From positions 75,054,811 to 75,118,810 of the forward strand of contig NC_090757.1 of NCBI RefSeq assembly GCF_036898095.1: a DNA stretch of 64,000 nucleotides, given 5' to 3'. Within the stretch, counting starts at the first letter, position 1; the number at the start of each line of letters is the position of its first letter. The position numbers and the translations under genes are program-made. Positions 12,311 to 23,879 of the stretch are shown in pieces. The stretch is from Palaemon carinicauda (lineage: Eukaryota > Arthropoda > Malacostraca > Decapoda > Palaemonidae). The notes below the pieces were generated by a model that had not been told where the DNA came from, searched no databases, and saw only the letters and a program-made list of their open reading frames with translations.

Positions 12311-12431
12311 TTTGCTCTCGGCTCGGATGGTAGTCATACGTGTCCACTTTCACCCTCGCCTTCATTGGCAGCCATTTAATGCTTTTTTGCTTTTTCTTCT
12401 AGTTTTGTGTGTGAAGTTGGCCTCTGCAATT

Positions 12432-15400
12432 ATGCGCATCTGCCCTGGATTTCCCGACCACCCCTGTGGAACATTCATGTCGGCGGTCAATACTGACCCT
12501 CATGCCCTTTGTCCTTCCTGTAGGGGCCAACGGTGTGATAGCGATAACAGGTGTATTGAGTGTAGGGAGTGGTCTACCTCCCAATGGGAGAGGTTTTCGC
12601 AGTGACGGAAGAAGTCCAAACGGGATATTTCTCCTTCGAAGGTTTCTTTGAAAGGAGAAAAACCCAAGGGCTCTTCTTCCGTTGCCCAAACCTCCTCCAA
12701 AGCCCCCACTCGGTCAGTCTCTTTCGAGAGACCGTCGAGTAGTAGTGTAGGCTGTTGTATTGTTTACCAAACTCGGGGTTCGAGAGATGACGTTGCTTCC
12801 CCTAGCAAAACAGTTCCACCTCTCCCCCCGGGGGAGGATATGTCTCTAATCCCTTTTTTCAGCTTTGGTCCTCCTTGGGGTTCGAGGGTTCGCCCTCCAA
12901 GGAGTTCTTACTTGACTACATCCGGTTGGGTGCCGCTGTAAAGCAATTGCTGCCTCCGACAGAGGTTGATCCTCTGTTGATTGTCAAGGTTGTGGTGTCA
13001 GAGGTATCCAATGCGGTATCACCTATCACCTCTGCCTCTTCAAACCCTACGGTATCTGACAGCTTAGTTTCTCCCGGTCCTGTTCAACCAGCGAGGGAGA
13101 AACTGAGTCCAAGTCTCTCCTGCTAGTGTTTCTTCCCATTGGGGGAGTTCACTTACAGATACTCCTCTTCGGAGGACTGCAGAAGGTCAGCTTGTTGATC
13201 CTACGGCCCACAGAGGGCGCATTCGTCGCAAGGCTCGCCTTCCTCTTCGCTAGAGAGGCCTTCCTTCACCTGCGGTGAGGAGGCGCCTCTTTGGTTCAAC
13301 CTCTTCGATGCAGTCCCCCGCAGAGGAGCCTTGTCAACGATCACTGACTGTTCCTGCATTGGTCCTGGACCTTTCTGCAGATCGTTCGCGATCTCCTTCG
13401 GTGGAAGGTCGTCCTTTTAAAGGACACGTCGACCTTCCACCCGACAGACCTGCCGACCTTCCCTCACCCTTCTCGCATCCAGATACGCGCCAACGAAACC
13501 TGACGATCACACTCTTGTAGCTTGTCAGGCCCCATCAACAAACCCTATTACAGGGCATCAAGGGCGTATGCGCTAATGTGCGCATACATCCCAACAGGAG
13601 CACAGCTCTTCTACGCGCTATGCACGTACTCACGCGCATACGCGCCCACATTCTCCTGCACGCCAGGCTTTGCCTGAGCATAAACATACACGCCCACGCC
13701 CAGCTGCGCGCCAACCTCCACCTGCACGTCAGTGCTCTCCTGCGCGCCATCAACCTCCTGCGCGCCAGCGCTCTCCTGCATGCCAGCGATCTCCTGCGCG
13801 CCAGCGCTCTCCCGCACCCACGATCTTCTGATCTGGGCGCTACTGGGAAGTCAACTAGGTTGACTTCTCCCACACGCCAGCGCTTGCCTTCGCGTCAGCA
13901 CTCGCCTTCGCGCCATCGCCTGCACGCATCCACGAGGATACGTGCGCACTCGCCCATCCTCTCCTGCAGTTTCGCACCCTCATTGTGATGCGCGCCCACG
14001 AGCAGCACAGGCTTCAACTGCACGCCCACGCGCTAGGGGTCTTTCTCCTGCGCGCACGCGCCCTACGACTGGTTCAGGCACGCGAACTCTCGCTCGCGAA
14101 CTCAACGTCGTGATCCTGTGCGCGCGAATACTCTTCCGCACGCGCTCCTGTGCGGCCACAGTCTCCCGCACACGCTCCTGTTGCCCACAGTCTCCCGCAC
14201 GCGCTCCTGTGTGCCATCAGTCTCCCGCGCGCCAGCAGTCTCCTGCGCTTGTGTGCATCAGCCGTCTCCCACGCGCATTAGCAGTCTCCCGTGTGCGATT
14301 CCCGGTATTCTCCCTCTCGCGAGCACCATTACGCTCCCCCGCGCGAGCGTCAATATCCTCCCGCGCGCGAGACTGCTGAACTATGCACGGCAAGGTCTCC
14401 ATCGCCGCATTTCCCTCCCCGCAAGTGCATACCAGGGCGCATTGTGGGGGAAGGGAAACATCTAGAAGGGTTCAGGATCCCAAAGCCTTTCCAGGCGAAC
14501 CCACCAATGAGAACTCCTCCCAGGAATCCTTCAATTCCTGTCCCTTCTAGGGGTATGTCTGACAGCGCGTCTGTCAGCCAACAGCCCTGGTTCGGTGCAC
14601 TAATCAGAGCCGTAACGCAGGCGTTCAAGCCTGCTTCTCTGAATTAGGTCACAGATCCTTGGCTGTTTCTACCCCTTTGAAGAGAAAAAGAGGAGTTCCA
14701 GACGCGGTAACTTCTCCAAGGGCTAAATTGACTCCACGCAAGCCTTCGAGGCAGGTTCCTTCTTTCACCCAGACTATCTCTCCTTCCCTAACGGACGAAG
14801 ATTTCCCGTCCTCAGGGGAATTACGCGAGGAGAGACTTTCCCCCATCGCACCAATGAGGGAAACCTCTCCTTGCACTGAGATGTCTTCTCAGGTGGGGAC
14901 TGGAAGGAACTTGCCATCCTCGTCAATGTTGGAGTCCTTCATCCTTCCCAGGAAAGAATCTAAGGAATCTAAAACATTACCGAAGTCCTCTACTAGGACT
15001 AGGAAGGAGCCAACTAGTCATTCGGAGAACGTCCGCGACTCTCCCCAAGAAGAGCCTTTGGGGACAGGAGACTTCGCTGCAAGTCCTACGTCAGGAGGAG
15101 AACAACAAGAGTCAGAACATGCGTTTTGACAAGTTCTGACTCTTAATGAGGGCTCTCAACGAGTTTTCCGACTCAGAGATCCCACCTCGAGAGGGCAAGG
15201 ACTCAGTCTTGGACGGTGTATTCGGTACTCAGAAACCCTCCAAGACCAGTGCAGCTATGCCCTGGTCTCAGGGGGTTAAGAGTACCAGGGACAAGATCTC
15301 TGTACAGCTCTCCGAGATGTTCTCCTCCAACCGTTCCAGTGCCACCAACAAGCTCCTCCCATCTCCTCGCGTTCAGCAGAGGAGGTACTTCGAGATCCTT

Positions 15401-16070
15401 GAGTAGACTTGTTTAGCTCTTCCGCTTCGACACTCGTTGGAAGAGCTTACCAGGGGAGTCCCTCTTGAGAGAGACTGCAACCGGCAGGTCTCACTTTCGG
15501 CAACCGAGATCCTTAACCAGGAGAAAGTTGCGAAGTGTGCTGTGCAAGCCACGAAGTGGCTCGACATCTGGTTGGGGACCTTAGGTATCCTGATACATTC
15601 TGAGGACTTCTCCAAAGAACGTACCAGGAAAGCTATGGAGACTTTTCTTCTCTCAGGTACCTGCACGATCGAGTTTCTGGCCCACCAAGTCTCGAACTTG
15701 TGGGCAAACACCATCCTGAAACGTCGGAATGCGGTAGCTGAGAGATTCCATCGGAAGGTCCCTAGCACCGAGATCAATTGGCTCAGACATTCCTCTTTAG
15801 AGGGATCCATCTTGTTTGAGCCTAAGGGTGTGGAACAGGCTGCTGAGAGGTGGAGGAAGTCTCATCAAGACTCCCTCCTTCATAGGGCTTTAACATCTAA
15901 GCCCTATAAGCCTCCAGCACCACAGCAGTCCCGTCCAGTCAAGACCGCTAAAACGACGACAGCAGCGAAGACTGTGGTGTCTAAGCTCTTTCCTGTCAAG
16001 GATAGTAAAGGCAAAAAGTCCTCCAGGGGAGGCAAGAATCCTAGAGGGAGCAGCCAAGGCCGCAAACGCT
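12432..16070 (+). pseudogene. gag-like ORF1 of DIRS copy C, with stops and shifts
   Basis: It starts with MRICPGFPDHPCG at 12432, then DPHALCPSC, GQRCDSDNRCIEC. This Cys/His cluster also opens gag in families II and III and may bind zinc. A stop follows at 12603. Ser-rich and GC-rich repeat segments (12640-14390) lead to MSDSASVSQQPWFG (14553), EIPPREGKDSVLDG (near 15180), KWLDIWLGTLGIL (near 15553) and FLAHQVSNLWANTILKRR. The basic tail RGGKNPRG ends at 16070. The last 211 residues (15437-16072) form one clean frame. Roughly five disruptions are visible, so it is dead, but it defines the full gag layout. Confidence 0.75.
13560..14390 (+). repeat. CGCGCC-rich degenerate repeat region within gag of copy C
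   Basis: Many imperfect copies of CTCCTGCGCGCCAGCG and CTCCCGCACGCGCTC, spaced 15 bp or multiples. The composition is far more GC-rich than the flanks. Corresponding gag regions of copies B (1500-1645) and G (55131-55690) are also repeats with a different unit sequence. Reading frames stay open on several frames because the period is a multiple of three. Confidence 0.75.
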
Positions 16071-16089
16071 AGATAGCCAGTCCCCCTGC

Positions 16090-17895
16090 ATGTCCACCAG
16101 TGGTGGGATTCCTACAAAGTTGCTCAGACAGGTGGAAGCAACTTGGGGCCGATTCCTGGACGATTTCCGTGATCTGTCAAAGATATCGTGTCCCGTTCAT
16201 AACATCTCTACCTCCCCTGACGACGAATCCAGTGTCATTGAGCTCCCTTGCCATGGGATCGGCAAGGGGGCAAGGGCAGAAGTCCAGACCTTGTTGAAGA
16301 AGGGCGCTCTCCAAGAGGTCCTCGACGAATCTCCAGGCTTCTTCAGTCGACTCTTTCTTGTAAAGAAGGCGTTTGGAGGCTGGAGACCAGTCATTGACCT
16401 CTCAGCTCTGAACAAGTTTGTCAAACAAACTCCGTTCAGCATGGAAACGGCAGACACGGTCAGACTAGCAGTAAGACCGCAAGACTTCATGTGTACGCTG
16501 GACCTAAAGGACGCGTACTTCCAGATCCCAGTCCATCTGTCTTCAAGGAAGTACTTAAGATTCAGCCTAGACAACAAAAAATACCAGTTCAAGGTGCTTG
16601 TCTTCAGTCTCTCCACAGCACCACAAGTTTTCACCAGAGTGTTCACCCTAATATCATCGTGGGCACACAGGATTGGCATCCGTCTCCTCCGTTATCTGGA
16701 CGACTGGTTAATCCTAGCAGACTCGGTGTCATCCCTTCTTCAACACCGAGACAAACTTCTGAGACTTTGCCAAGATCTGGGGATCATGGTAAATTCGAGA
16801 AGTCCTCACTGCTTCCCACTCAAAAACTGGTATACCTAGGCATGATTATAGACACCAATCTCCACAAAGCCTTCCCATCAGATGACAGGATAGCAAGGCT
16901 GAGGAGGGTTGCAAGACCTTTTCTCAGACGAGAAGAACTTCCAGCCCAATCGTAGTTACGTCTCCTCGGTCACCCTTCATCGCTGGCTTGTCTATTGTAG
17001 TTCCCAACGGTCACCTCAGGATGAGATCCCTCCAGTGGCGACTCAAGTCCCGATGGAATCAAGGTTACGATTCCCGGACGTCCAGATCCCCATGGGACCT
17101 GCGGAACTGACGGACCCCCAGTGGTGGGTGGCATACGAGAACCTACGAAAAGGAGTGGATCTTCTCGTCCTCCCTCCGGATTTGATGCTGTTCTCGGGCG
17201 CTTCAAAGAAAGGGTGGGGGCCCCACGTGCTGCACCACACGACCTCAGGCCTTTGGTCAGAGTCAGAAAAGTATCTCCATATATATCTCCTTGAGATGAA
17301 GGCCGTCTTCCTGGCCCTTCAACAGTTCCAACAGTACCTGGCAAGTCACTTTGTGGTGGTGATGAGTGACAACACCACAGTAGTGGCCTACATCAACAAA
17401 CAAGAAGGTACTTTTTCGCAGCAACTATCCCATCTAGCAGTAGAGATACTGAGATGGGCCGAAATCTACTCTATACCACTATCGGCACGCTTCATTCCAG
17501 GCAAAAGGAATGTGCTCGCCGACAATCTGAGCAGAGCATCTCAGATAGTGAGTACGGAGTGGTCTTTGGATCATCTAGTAGCCAACAAAGTCCTGACTTT
17601 GTGGTGTTCTCCGACTGTGGACCTTTTCGCAACTGCCCTGAATTTCAGGCTCTGGCTGTACTGTTCCCCAGTCCCAGACCACAAGGCTCTCTGGCAAGAT
17701 GCTTTCCAACAACGGTGGGACAACATTGACCTTTACGCCTTTCCCCCGTTCTGTCTGATGAGGAGGGTACTCAAGAAGACCAGAACATCGGTCAATCTTT
17801 CAATGACCCTTATAGCTCCGCTAAGGCATCACGCGGAATGGTTCCCGGACCTTCCGCAACTTCTAACGGAGCTACCAAGAGAACTCCCTCCATGA
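16090..17895 (+). pseudogene. RT-RNase H-methyltransferase-like polyprotein of DIRS copy C
   Basis: The RT is open over 16090-16839, with TLDLKDAYFQIPV (near 16497) and RYLDDWLIL (near 16690). A loss of about 7 bases near 16275 and a one-base loss near 16797 break it. A long frame at 16909-17895 carries RNase H, in which the first aspartate of the FSDAS motif is glycine (FSGASKKGWG near 17193), so nuclease activity is probably lost. VVMSDNTTVVAYINKQ follows near 17358. The methyltransferase-like end is intact (VDLFATALN, YCSPVPDH, YAFPPF, then LIAPLRHHAEWFPDL) and ends at a stop at 17895, giving the natural C-terminus of the polyprotein. Confidence 0.85.
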
Positions 17896-18998
17896 CACAA
17901 TCTTCTCAAACAACCACATGCCAACATCTTCCACAAAGTCGTAGGTTCACTACGACTTCACGCTGGGAGACTATCCAGAATCTCCTCTCTGAGAGAGGAT
18001 TTTCGCAACAAGCTGCTATCAGGATGTCTGGACACCTGTGAAAGTCTTCTGCAGCAGTCTACCAGGCAAAGTGGAAAGCCTTCTGTGGTTGGTGTCGTGG
18101 AAGGGGTATCTCTCCACTCGATGCCACTATCCCAACAATAGCAGAGTTCCTCGTGTATTTGCGTGAAGAAATGCGGCTTTCAGTCTCGGCAATGAAGGGC
18201 TATCGCTCAGCCTTGAGTCTAGCCTTCAGGCTGACAGGACTGGACATTTCTTCATCGCTAGAACTTTCTCTACTCATACGTAGTTATGAACTTACCTGCC
18301 CTCAGTCGGAAGTGAGACCTCCCCCATGGAACGTGGTTCGAGTTCTCAGGTCTCTTAAGAGACCTCCCTATGAACCATTACGCCAGGCATCAGATCGCCA
18401 CCTAACTTGGAAGACGGTATTCCTGCTAGCTTTGGCCTCGGCCAAGCAAGTCGGCGAACTTCATGGTCTCTCGTATGACATCGCTCATTCAAGGGGATGG
18501 GGAGAGGTAACGTTCAGCTTCGTCCCTGAGTTTATTGCTAAGACTCAGAATCCTGGAGTGGCGGATCCTCGATTCGACTCCTTCCGAATTTTTAGTCTCC
18601 GTTCTGTAACAGATGACCCAGACCATCTCTTACTATGCCCAGTAAGGAGGTTGTGGCTATACCTCAAAAGAACAGCTGCAGTCCATCCTCATGTGCCTGC
18701 ACTATTCGTCAGCACAGGAAGGACTAAGAGGAGGGTCACCAAGAACACCATCTCTGCATGGATTCGTAGGGTCGTTGACCTGGCTTTGAATCCAGATCCT
18801 CCTCCGTCACGTCGCCCTAGAGCACATGATGTCAGGGGCATAGCTACGTCCCTGGCCTTCAAAAGAAATCTTTCAGTGAAGCAGGTTCTTCAAGCTGGGG
18901 TGTGGAAACGTCGAACAACGTTCACAACTCACTACCTGCAAGACGTGACCCACAGGAGGCTCTATACGTTCTCTATCGACCCTGTGGTGGCTGCATAG
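17838..18998 (+). pseudogene. Tyrosine recombinase of DIRS copy C, one nonsense codon
   Basis: A single frame runs from 17838 to 18998, interrupted only by a TGA at 18039-18041 where copy B has arginine. The recombinase overlaps the end of the polyprotein by about 58 bases, in another frame. The box holding the first catalytic arginine reads SAKQVGELHGL (near 18441), with glutamine in place of the arginine in AKRVSELHGL of copy B. This copy would therefore be inactive even without the stop. The H-x-x-R box (RAHDVRG, near 18820) and tyrosine (FTTHYLQD, near 18923) remain. The last residues are lost to a CAA-to-TAG change. Confidence 0.85.
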
Positions 18999-19021
18999 CA
19001 GCTGGTTTAAAACCTCAAGCT

Positions 19022-19767
19022 CCTTATTACAAAGTTGTTTATTTCAAGCATTATTAATAGAATATGGCATGATCATAGTTATCCAAGTGTTTGGGAACTA
19101 GCCATTATTTTAGCCTTTTTAAAACCCTGTAAGGACAAGTTTTTAGCAGCAAACTACCGACCTATTGCATTGACATCTTGTTTATGTAAAATTATGGGGA
19201 AGATGGTCAATGCAAGACTGATGTGGTACCTTGAAAAAAAGGGTATTTTATCACCGATTCAATGTGGATTCAGAAAAATGCACTCAACGACAGATGTGCT
19301 GATACGACTTGAGTCCTTCATTTGTGAAGCCTTTGCTTCTAAACAGCACCATTTGACAGTCTTTTTTTATCTTGAAAAGGCATATGATACCACATGGAGA
19401 TACGGTATACTTAAAAGAATCCATGAGTTAGGATTAAGAGGAGAGCTACCACTATTCATTCAGTCATTTCTTTCACATAGAGTTTTCCAAGTGAGAGTTG
19501 GGGAAGCTCTATCACAGAGTAAATGCCAGGAAGAAGGAGTTCCTCAGGAGAGTGTACTGAGTGTAACCCTTTTTGCACTAGCAATTAATGGGATATCCTC
19601 AGTCATCCCCCGGGATGTTCTCACAACATTATTTGTGGATGATCTCTCCATATCATTTACTGGGACTGGAATGGCAATGGTTGAGAGAAAAATACAACTC
19701 TCTATTGATAGAATTATCCATTGGGCTGATATGAATGGATTTAAGTTCTCGACAAGTAAAACTAAAT
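19022..19767 (+). pseudogene. I-clade LINE reverse transcriptase, 5' half of a split element
   Basis: The frame from 19035 reads as a LINE reverse transcriptase: ANYRPIALTSCLCKIMGK (near 19152), then FFYLEKAYDTTW (near 19366), GVPQESVLSVTLF (near 19540) and FVDDLSI (near 19632). Motif A should read FFDLEKAYD, so the catalytic aspartate is now tyrosine, and the GVPQGS glycine is glutamate. The element is 5'-truncated and begins right after copy C's recombinase. It stops at 19767 in the thumb region (FSTSKTK), where a DIRS terminus takes over. The continuation is found at 49122. No closed frame is possible. Confidence 0.85.
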
Positions 19768-19940
19768 TTTAAATATTAAACTTAGCCGGTGAATATATAT
19801 ATATATAGCTTACGTCTCCGACGGTCGACAGATTCCAAAAACTCGCGAGCGATCGCCATGATGGTTGCTGGGTGTGACCACCAGCACTGACTATCGGCCA
19901 GATACCGCATATATTTCTCCAGGAATTCAGTTCTTCTCTG
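19768..19940 (+). repeat. Left inverted terminal repeat of D1
   Basis: It starts TTTAAATATTAAACTTAGCC. It is the reverse complement of 48932-49080 with few differences, and similar to 39789-39956 (D3). It contains a short TA expansion (19793-19807). Confidence 0.9.
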
Positions 19941-20146
19941 TCGAGTGAAACAACAACATTGACTCCGTTCGCGCTTAACCTCAAAGTTTTCAACTAATTG
20001 AAGTACTTTTTTCATGGTTTTATGGCTTTCGCCGTGTTGGATTATTCTCAAGCAATACGATCTTCTAAAGAAATTCTTTTGAAAGGAGAGAAAAATTTTT
20101 TACCTTTGTTTTTTTAATCTCTCTCTGGATTTTCCATAGAGAGAAG

Positions 20147-20190
20147 ATGGCCGACCCTTCCCTCAGTGTACGGAAGTGTGTTAAAGGCTT
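20147..20190 (+). pseudogene. Start of gag of D1, cut after about 14 codons
   Basis: MADPSLSVRKCVKGF followed by a stop matches the first residues of D3 gag (MADPSPVYRKCAKDC at 40149). The rest of the gag N-terminus is not found, and AT-rich sequence follows. The next recognisable D1 gag piece is at 46625. Confidence 0.65.
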
Positions 20191-20462
20191 TTAGTTTTTA
20201 GCAATTATTTTATCACTTTATAAATTATTGTTGATATTTATAGATTTACCTCTATATTTTTTATATCTCACCCGCCTTTATTAGGCCTCTTCGATTCTCT
20301 TTCCATTTATACTAAACACCGTGATAAATTTTAGATATTTTTTTTTATAAGCGTCCTATGCCTATTCTTTGTAGGCGGTACTGACTTGGAAAACGAAGTT
20401 AAACAACGTTGAGCCCATTCAACTTTTATATTTTATATTTGTTTAGATTGATGAGATGAATA
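20191..20462 (+). other. AT-rich non-coding part of D1
   Basis: No coding potential, repeat or terminus is seen. It has no counterpart in D2 or D3, so it may be an unrecognised insertion or a D1-specific segment. It continues beyond D2 at 39161. Confidence 0.5.
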
Positions 20463-20622
20463 TTTTTAAATATAAAACTTACCCGCTGGTTATATAAAAG
20501 AGCTGAAGTCCCCTGTCGCCGGGGCAGAAAATTCAAATATCGCGCTATCGAAGATACGCCAGGTGTACCAACCGCACCCTAGCGGTAGAACAGGTGGAAC
20601 CACACACCATCTCCAGTTCTTC
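20463..20622 (+). repeat. Left inverted terminal repeat of D2
   Basis: It starts TTTTTAAATATAAAACTTACC. The blocks GATACGCCAGGTGTACCAAC and CAGGTGGAACCACACACCAT are inverted at 38990-39060. The sequence is related to, but clearly distinct from, the D1/D3 repeats, so D2 is a sister subfamily. Confidence 0.9.
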
Positions 20623-20836
20623 TCTCTGCCGCCATAGCTGGCTGACATATAGAAGTTCGCTCTCGTGTTTTACTCTCTTGGGAAGTTGTTTGGTGATGTA
20701 CAACGTTGTTTTTTGAGTTTAAGCTATCGTTGATTATTTTCCCTTGTTTCTTATCTTGAAATCTTTTTGTTTGAGATTTTCTTTATTGATATTTCCATTA
20801 CTTTTTGCTCGTCGGTCTCTCACGTTAACATTCAAA

Positions 20837-21161
20837 ATGGCCGACTCCTCCCCTGCTCAGCGTAGGTGTGTTAGTGAAGGTTGTCGTACTCGACTTCCTA
20901 AAGGATCTATTGATCCTCATACTATTTGTGTGAAATGTAGGGGTAAATTTTGTTCCTTAGATGATAGGTGTAATGAGTGTCTTTCCTTAACTGATGATGA
21001 TTTTGTTGCTTTCGATTGTTATGTTAGGAGACTAGAGAGAGATAGAGTTAGGCGTAGTTCTTCCCGATCTGTGGATAGAGCCTTACCTAATGTACCTGTT
21101 CCTAATCCTATTCCTTCCCCTGTGGTGGTAGATCAGGAACCTACTATGAAAGACATGTTTA
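20837..21161 (+). pseudogene. gag N-terminus of D2, up to the Tigger insertion
   Basis: The ATG at 20837 matches the D3 start. The protein has CVSEGCRTRLPKGS, DPHTICVKC, GKFCSLDDRCNEC, the Cys/His cluster shared by all DIRS gags here, then a basic segment RRLERDRVRRSSSRS. The frame is open until the transposon starts at 21162, after codons for PTMKDMF. It resumes in frame at 31330 with AILTLGEKV. D3 has PSMRDMFLAIQALGEKV at the matching place, which fixes the insertion point. No other lesion is seen in this part. Confidence 0.85.
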
Positions 21162-21838
21162 CAGTGAACCCTCGTTTATCGCGGTAGATAGGTTCCAGAA
21201 GCGGGCGCGATAGGTGAAAATCCGCGAAGTAGTGACATCATATTTACCTATTTATTTAACATGTATATTCGGACTTTTAAAACCTTCCCTTGTACGTAGT
21301 ACTGTTAACAAACCACCCTTTAATGTACAGAACACTTAATGCATGTACTACAGCACCCTAAACTAAAACAGGCACAAATATTAAAGGCGATTTTATATCA
21401 TGCGTTTCCTAAACACCTAAAAAGCACGATAAAAAATGGCAACCAATGTTTTGTTTACGTTCATCTCTGATCATAATGAAGAAACAAACTCATTTAGTGT
21501 ACAGTACACATATATGTATAGGTTAGTTTTTGCATCGATTATATTGATTATACAGTACTGTACTGTATGTTGATTTGTTTATTACCAATGTTTTAGTTTA
21601 CGTATTTTTCTTAGGACTTCCAAATGAAATGTTTTTCTTTATGACGCCGCCTGAAACGACGGCGTGTACGCTCAGTAAACAACCACGCTTAGAACAAACA
21701 AGGCATTTAACGCGCATGATGATAGTGATAAATAATGATACAGTACATACAGTATTTACAGTAAAAGCATTTACAAAATATGTTACCTTACAAATATAAA
21801 TTATACAGTATTGTACGTAGCAAAGCAGGAAAACAATT

Positions 21839-21937
<99 letters not shown>

Positions 21938-22267
21938 TTTACGTACGTAAATGTAAATTTTAAACACAAAAAATATGATAGGTTACAACATGTAGACTTT
22001 TAAAACCTTCCCTTTAACTTAATGCATACTGTACGTACAGTACTAAACTATAAAACAGGCACAAATACAGTTTTAGAATGTACAGTAAGACTATTAAAGT
22101 AAAAAATAAAGATTGTTACTGTACTCACCACGAAAGAAGTTGAAGAAAAACTTGAATGGTGATGGCGATGAATTTGCTGCACAGTAGAAATGATGATGAT
22201 GAAGCTGATGATGTGTTCTACTGTGCAGCCAATGATAGTATTTTACTGTGCAGCCAATGATAGTATT
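21162..22267 (-). other. Non-coding left arm of Tigger T1
   Basis: This is the 3' flank of the transposase (which is on the minus strand). It contains a terminal inverted repeat of about 23 bp at 21162 and a (GA)n tract at 21842-21932. It is nearly identical to 22902-23879 of T2 apart from the GA tract length and a deletion in T2 near 23757. The open frame at 21575-21799 recurs in T2, but it is short and I do not regard it as a gene. Confidence 0.8.
21842..21932. repeat. (GA)n microsatellite in T1
   Basis: A pure GA tract of about 45 units; the matching T2 tract at 23582-23629 has about half as many. Confidence 0.97.
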
Positions 22268-22899
22268 TTACGTCTCTTCAGACGGAGGTATCTTTTCCTG
22301 GGACACCTCTTCAACTTCTTCCGGGGAAACTTCTTCAATTTCTTCCGAAGGCGTACTAGCAGGAGGAACTGGCTCTTTTTTGCGAGGCTGGAAGAACATT
22401 GTGATCGGAAGTTGTTGCCGCTGCTTCTTTTTTCGATCCAAGAGCATTTTGTAGGGAGTCATGTCTTCATCGATCTTGTTGCAGAATTGCATCGAGCGAA
22501 CCATATCCTCGTCCCACTCTTGCAACATTTCTTTCAACTCCTTCGCATGGTTGCAGGCCTTGGCAAGCCGTTCTAATGTTAAGCCCGTTTCTTCGACATT
22601 TTCTTGGGTCTCTTCCTGGGTATCACTCTCTTCTTCACTTGCCGATTTCGTCAGGTCTTCGAGGTCTGCGTCAGTTAGGGGCTGGGAATGGCAGTCCAAC
22701 AACTCGTCGACGTCTTCAGTCGTCATGTCGCCAAACCCGTCACCACCAATTATGGCAGCCAACTGCACAGATTTGCGTATTGCAGAGTGTTGGATTTCCG
22801 ACGGAGTAAATCCCTTGTCGTCGTAAACAATATCGGGCCACAACTTCTTCCAGCTCGCATTCACGGTTGCAGGTTTCATCTCTTGAAGTGCCTTCTGAA
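22268..22899 (-). pseudogene. Tigger T1 transposase, C-terminal part
   Basis: About 210 codons on the minus strand give the end of the transposase, after the catalytic domain: MKPATVNASWKKLWPDIVYD, an acidic stretch, LERLACNHAKELKEMLQEWDE-like helices, and a C-terminus rich in Glu and Pro. The gene is cut at 22900-22901 by the insertion of T2. Its glutamate codon at 22511-22513 is intact where T2 has a stop. The N-terminal part corresponding to this piece should be one of the right-arm units at 26791 or 29067. Confidence 0.9.
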
Positions 22900-22901
22900 T
22901 A

Positions 22902-23578
22902 CAGTGAACCCTCGTTTATCGCGGTAGATAGGTTCCAGACGCGGGCGCGATAGGTGAAAATCCGCGAAGTAGTGACATCATATTTACCTATTTATTTAAC
23001 ATGTATATTCGGACTTTTAAAACCTTCCCTTGTACGTAGTACTGTTAACAAACCACCCTTTAATGTACAGAACACTTAATGCATGTACTACAGCACCCTA
23101 AACTAAAACAGGCACAAATATTAAAGGCGATTTTATATCATGCGTTTCCTAAACACCTAAAAAGCACGATAAAAAATGGCAACCAATGTTTTGTTTACGT
23201 TCATCTCTGATCATAATGAAGAAACAAACTCATTTAGTGTACAGTACACATATATGTATAGGTTAGTTTTTGCATCGATTATATTGATTATACAGTACTG
23301 TACTGTATGTTGATTTGTTTATTACCAATGTTTTAGTTTACGTATTTTTCTTAGGACTTCCAAATGAAATGTTTTTCTTTATGACGCCGCCTGAAACGAC
23401 GGCGTGTACGCTCAGTAAACAACCACGCTCAGAACAAACAAGGCATTTAACGCGCATGATGATAGTGATAAATAATGATACAGTACATACAGTATTTACA
23501 GTAAAAGCATTTACAAAATATGTTACCTTACAAATATAAATTATACAGTATTGTACGTAGCAAAGCAGGAAAACAATT

Positions 23579-23633
<55 letters not shown>

Positions 23634-23879
23634 TTTACGTACGTAAATGTAAATTTTAAACACAAAAAATATGATAGGTTACAACATGTAGACTTTTAAA
23701 ACCTTCCCTTTAACTTAATGCATACAGTACGTACATTACTAAACTATAAAACAGGCAGTACTCACCATGAAAGAACTTGAAGAAAAACTTGAATGGTGAT
23801 GGCGATGAATTTGCTGCACAGTAGAAATAATGATGATGAAGCTGATGATGTGTTCTACTGTGCAGCCAATGATAGTATT
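22902..23879 (-). other. Non-coding left arm of Tigger T2
   Basis: This is the 3' flank of the T2 transposase, with (GA)n at 23582-23629. No gene is seen. Confidence 0.8.

Larger units (their letters stand above)
12133..19021 (+). mobile_element. DIRS retrotransposon, family I copy C (3' end displaced)
   Basis: This copy has a left inverted terminal repeat, gag with the N-terminal Cys-rich region, RT-RNase H-methyltransferase-like region and tyrosine recombinase. The sequence stops about 25 bp after the recombinase, where a LINE begins. No 3' UTR, ICR or right repeat follows here, but a family I 3' end lies at 51373-51906 beyond the LINE and may be the missing part. It is the only copy that shows the true start of family I gag. 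Confidence 0.85.

Noticed and set aside
21575..21799. 74-codon frame conserved in T1 and T2 left arms
   Set aside because: The two arms are nearly identical DNA throughout, so frame conservation carries no weight; it has no known domain.
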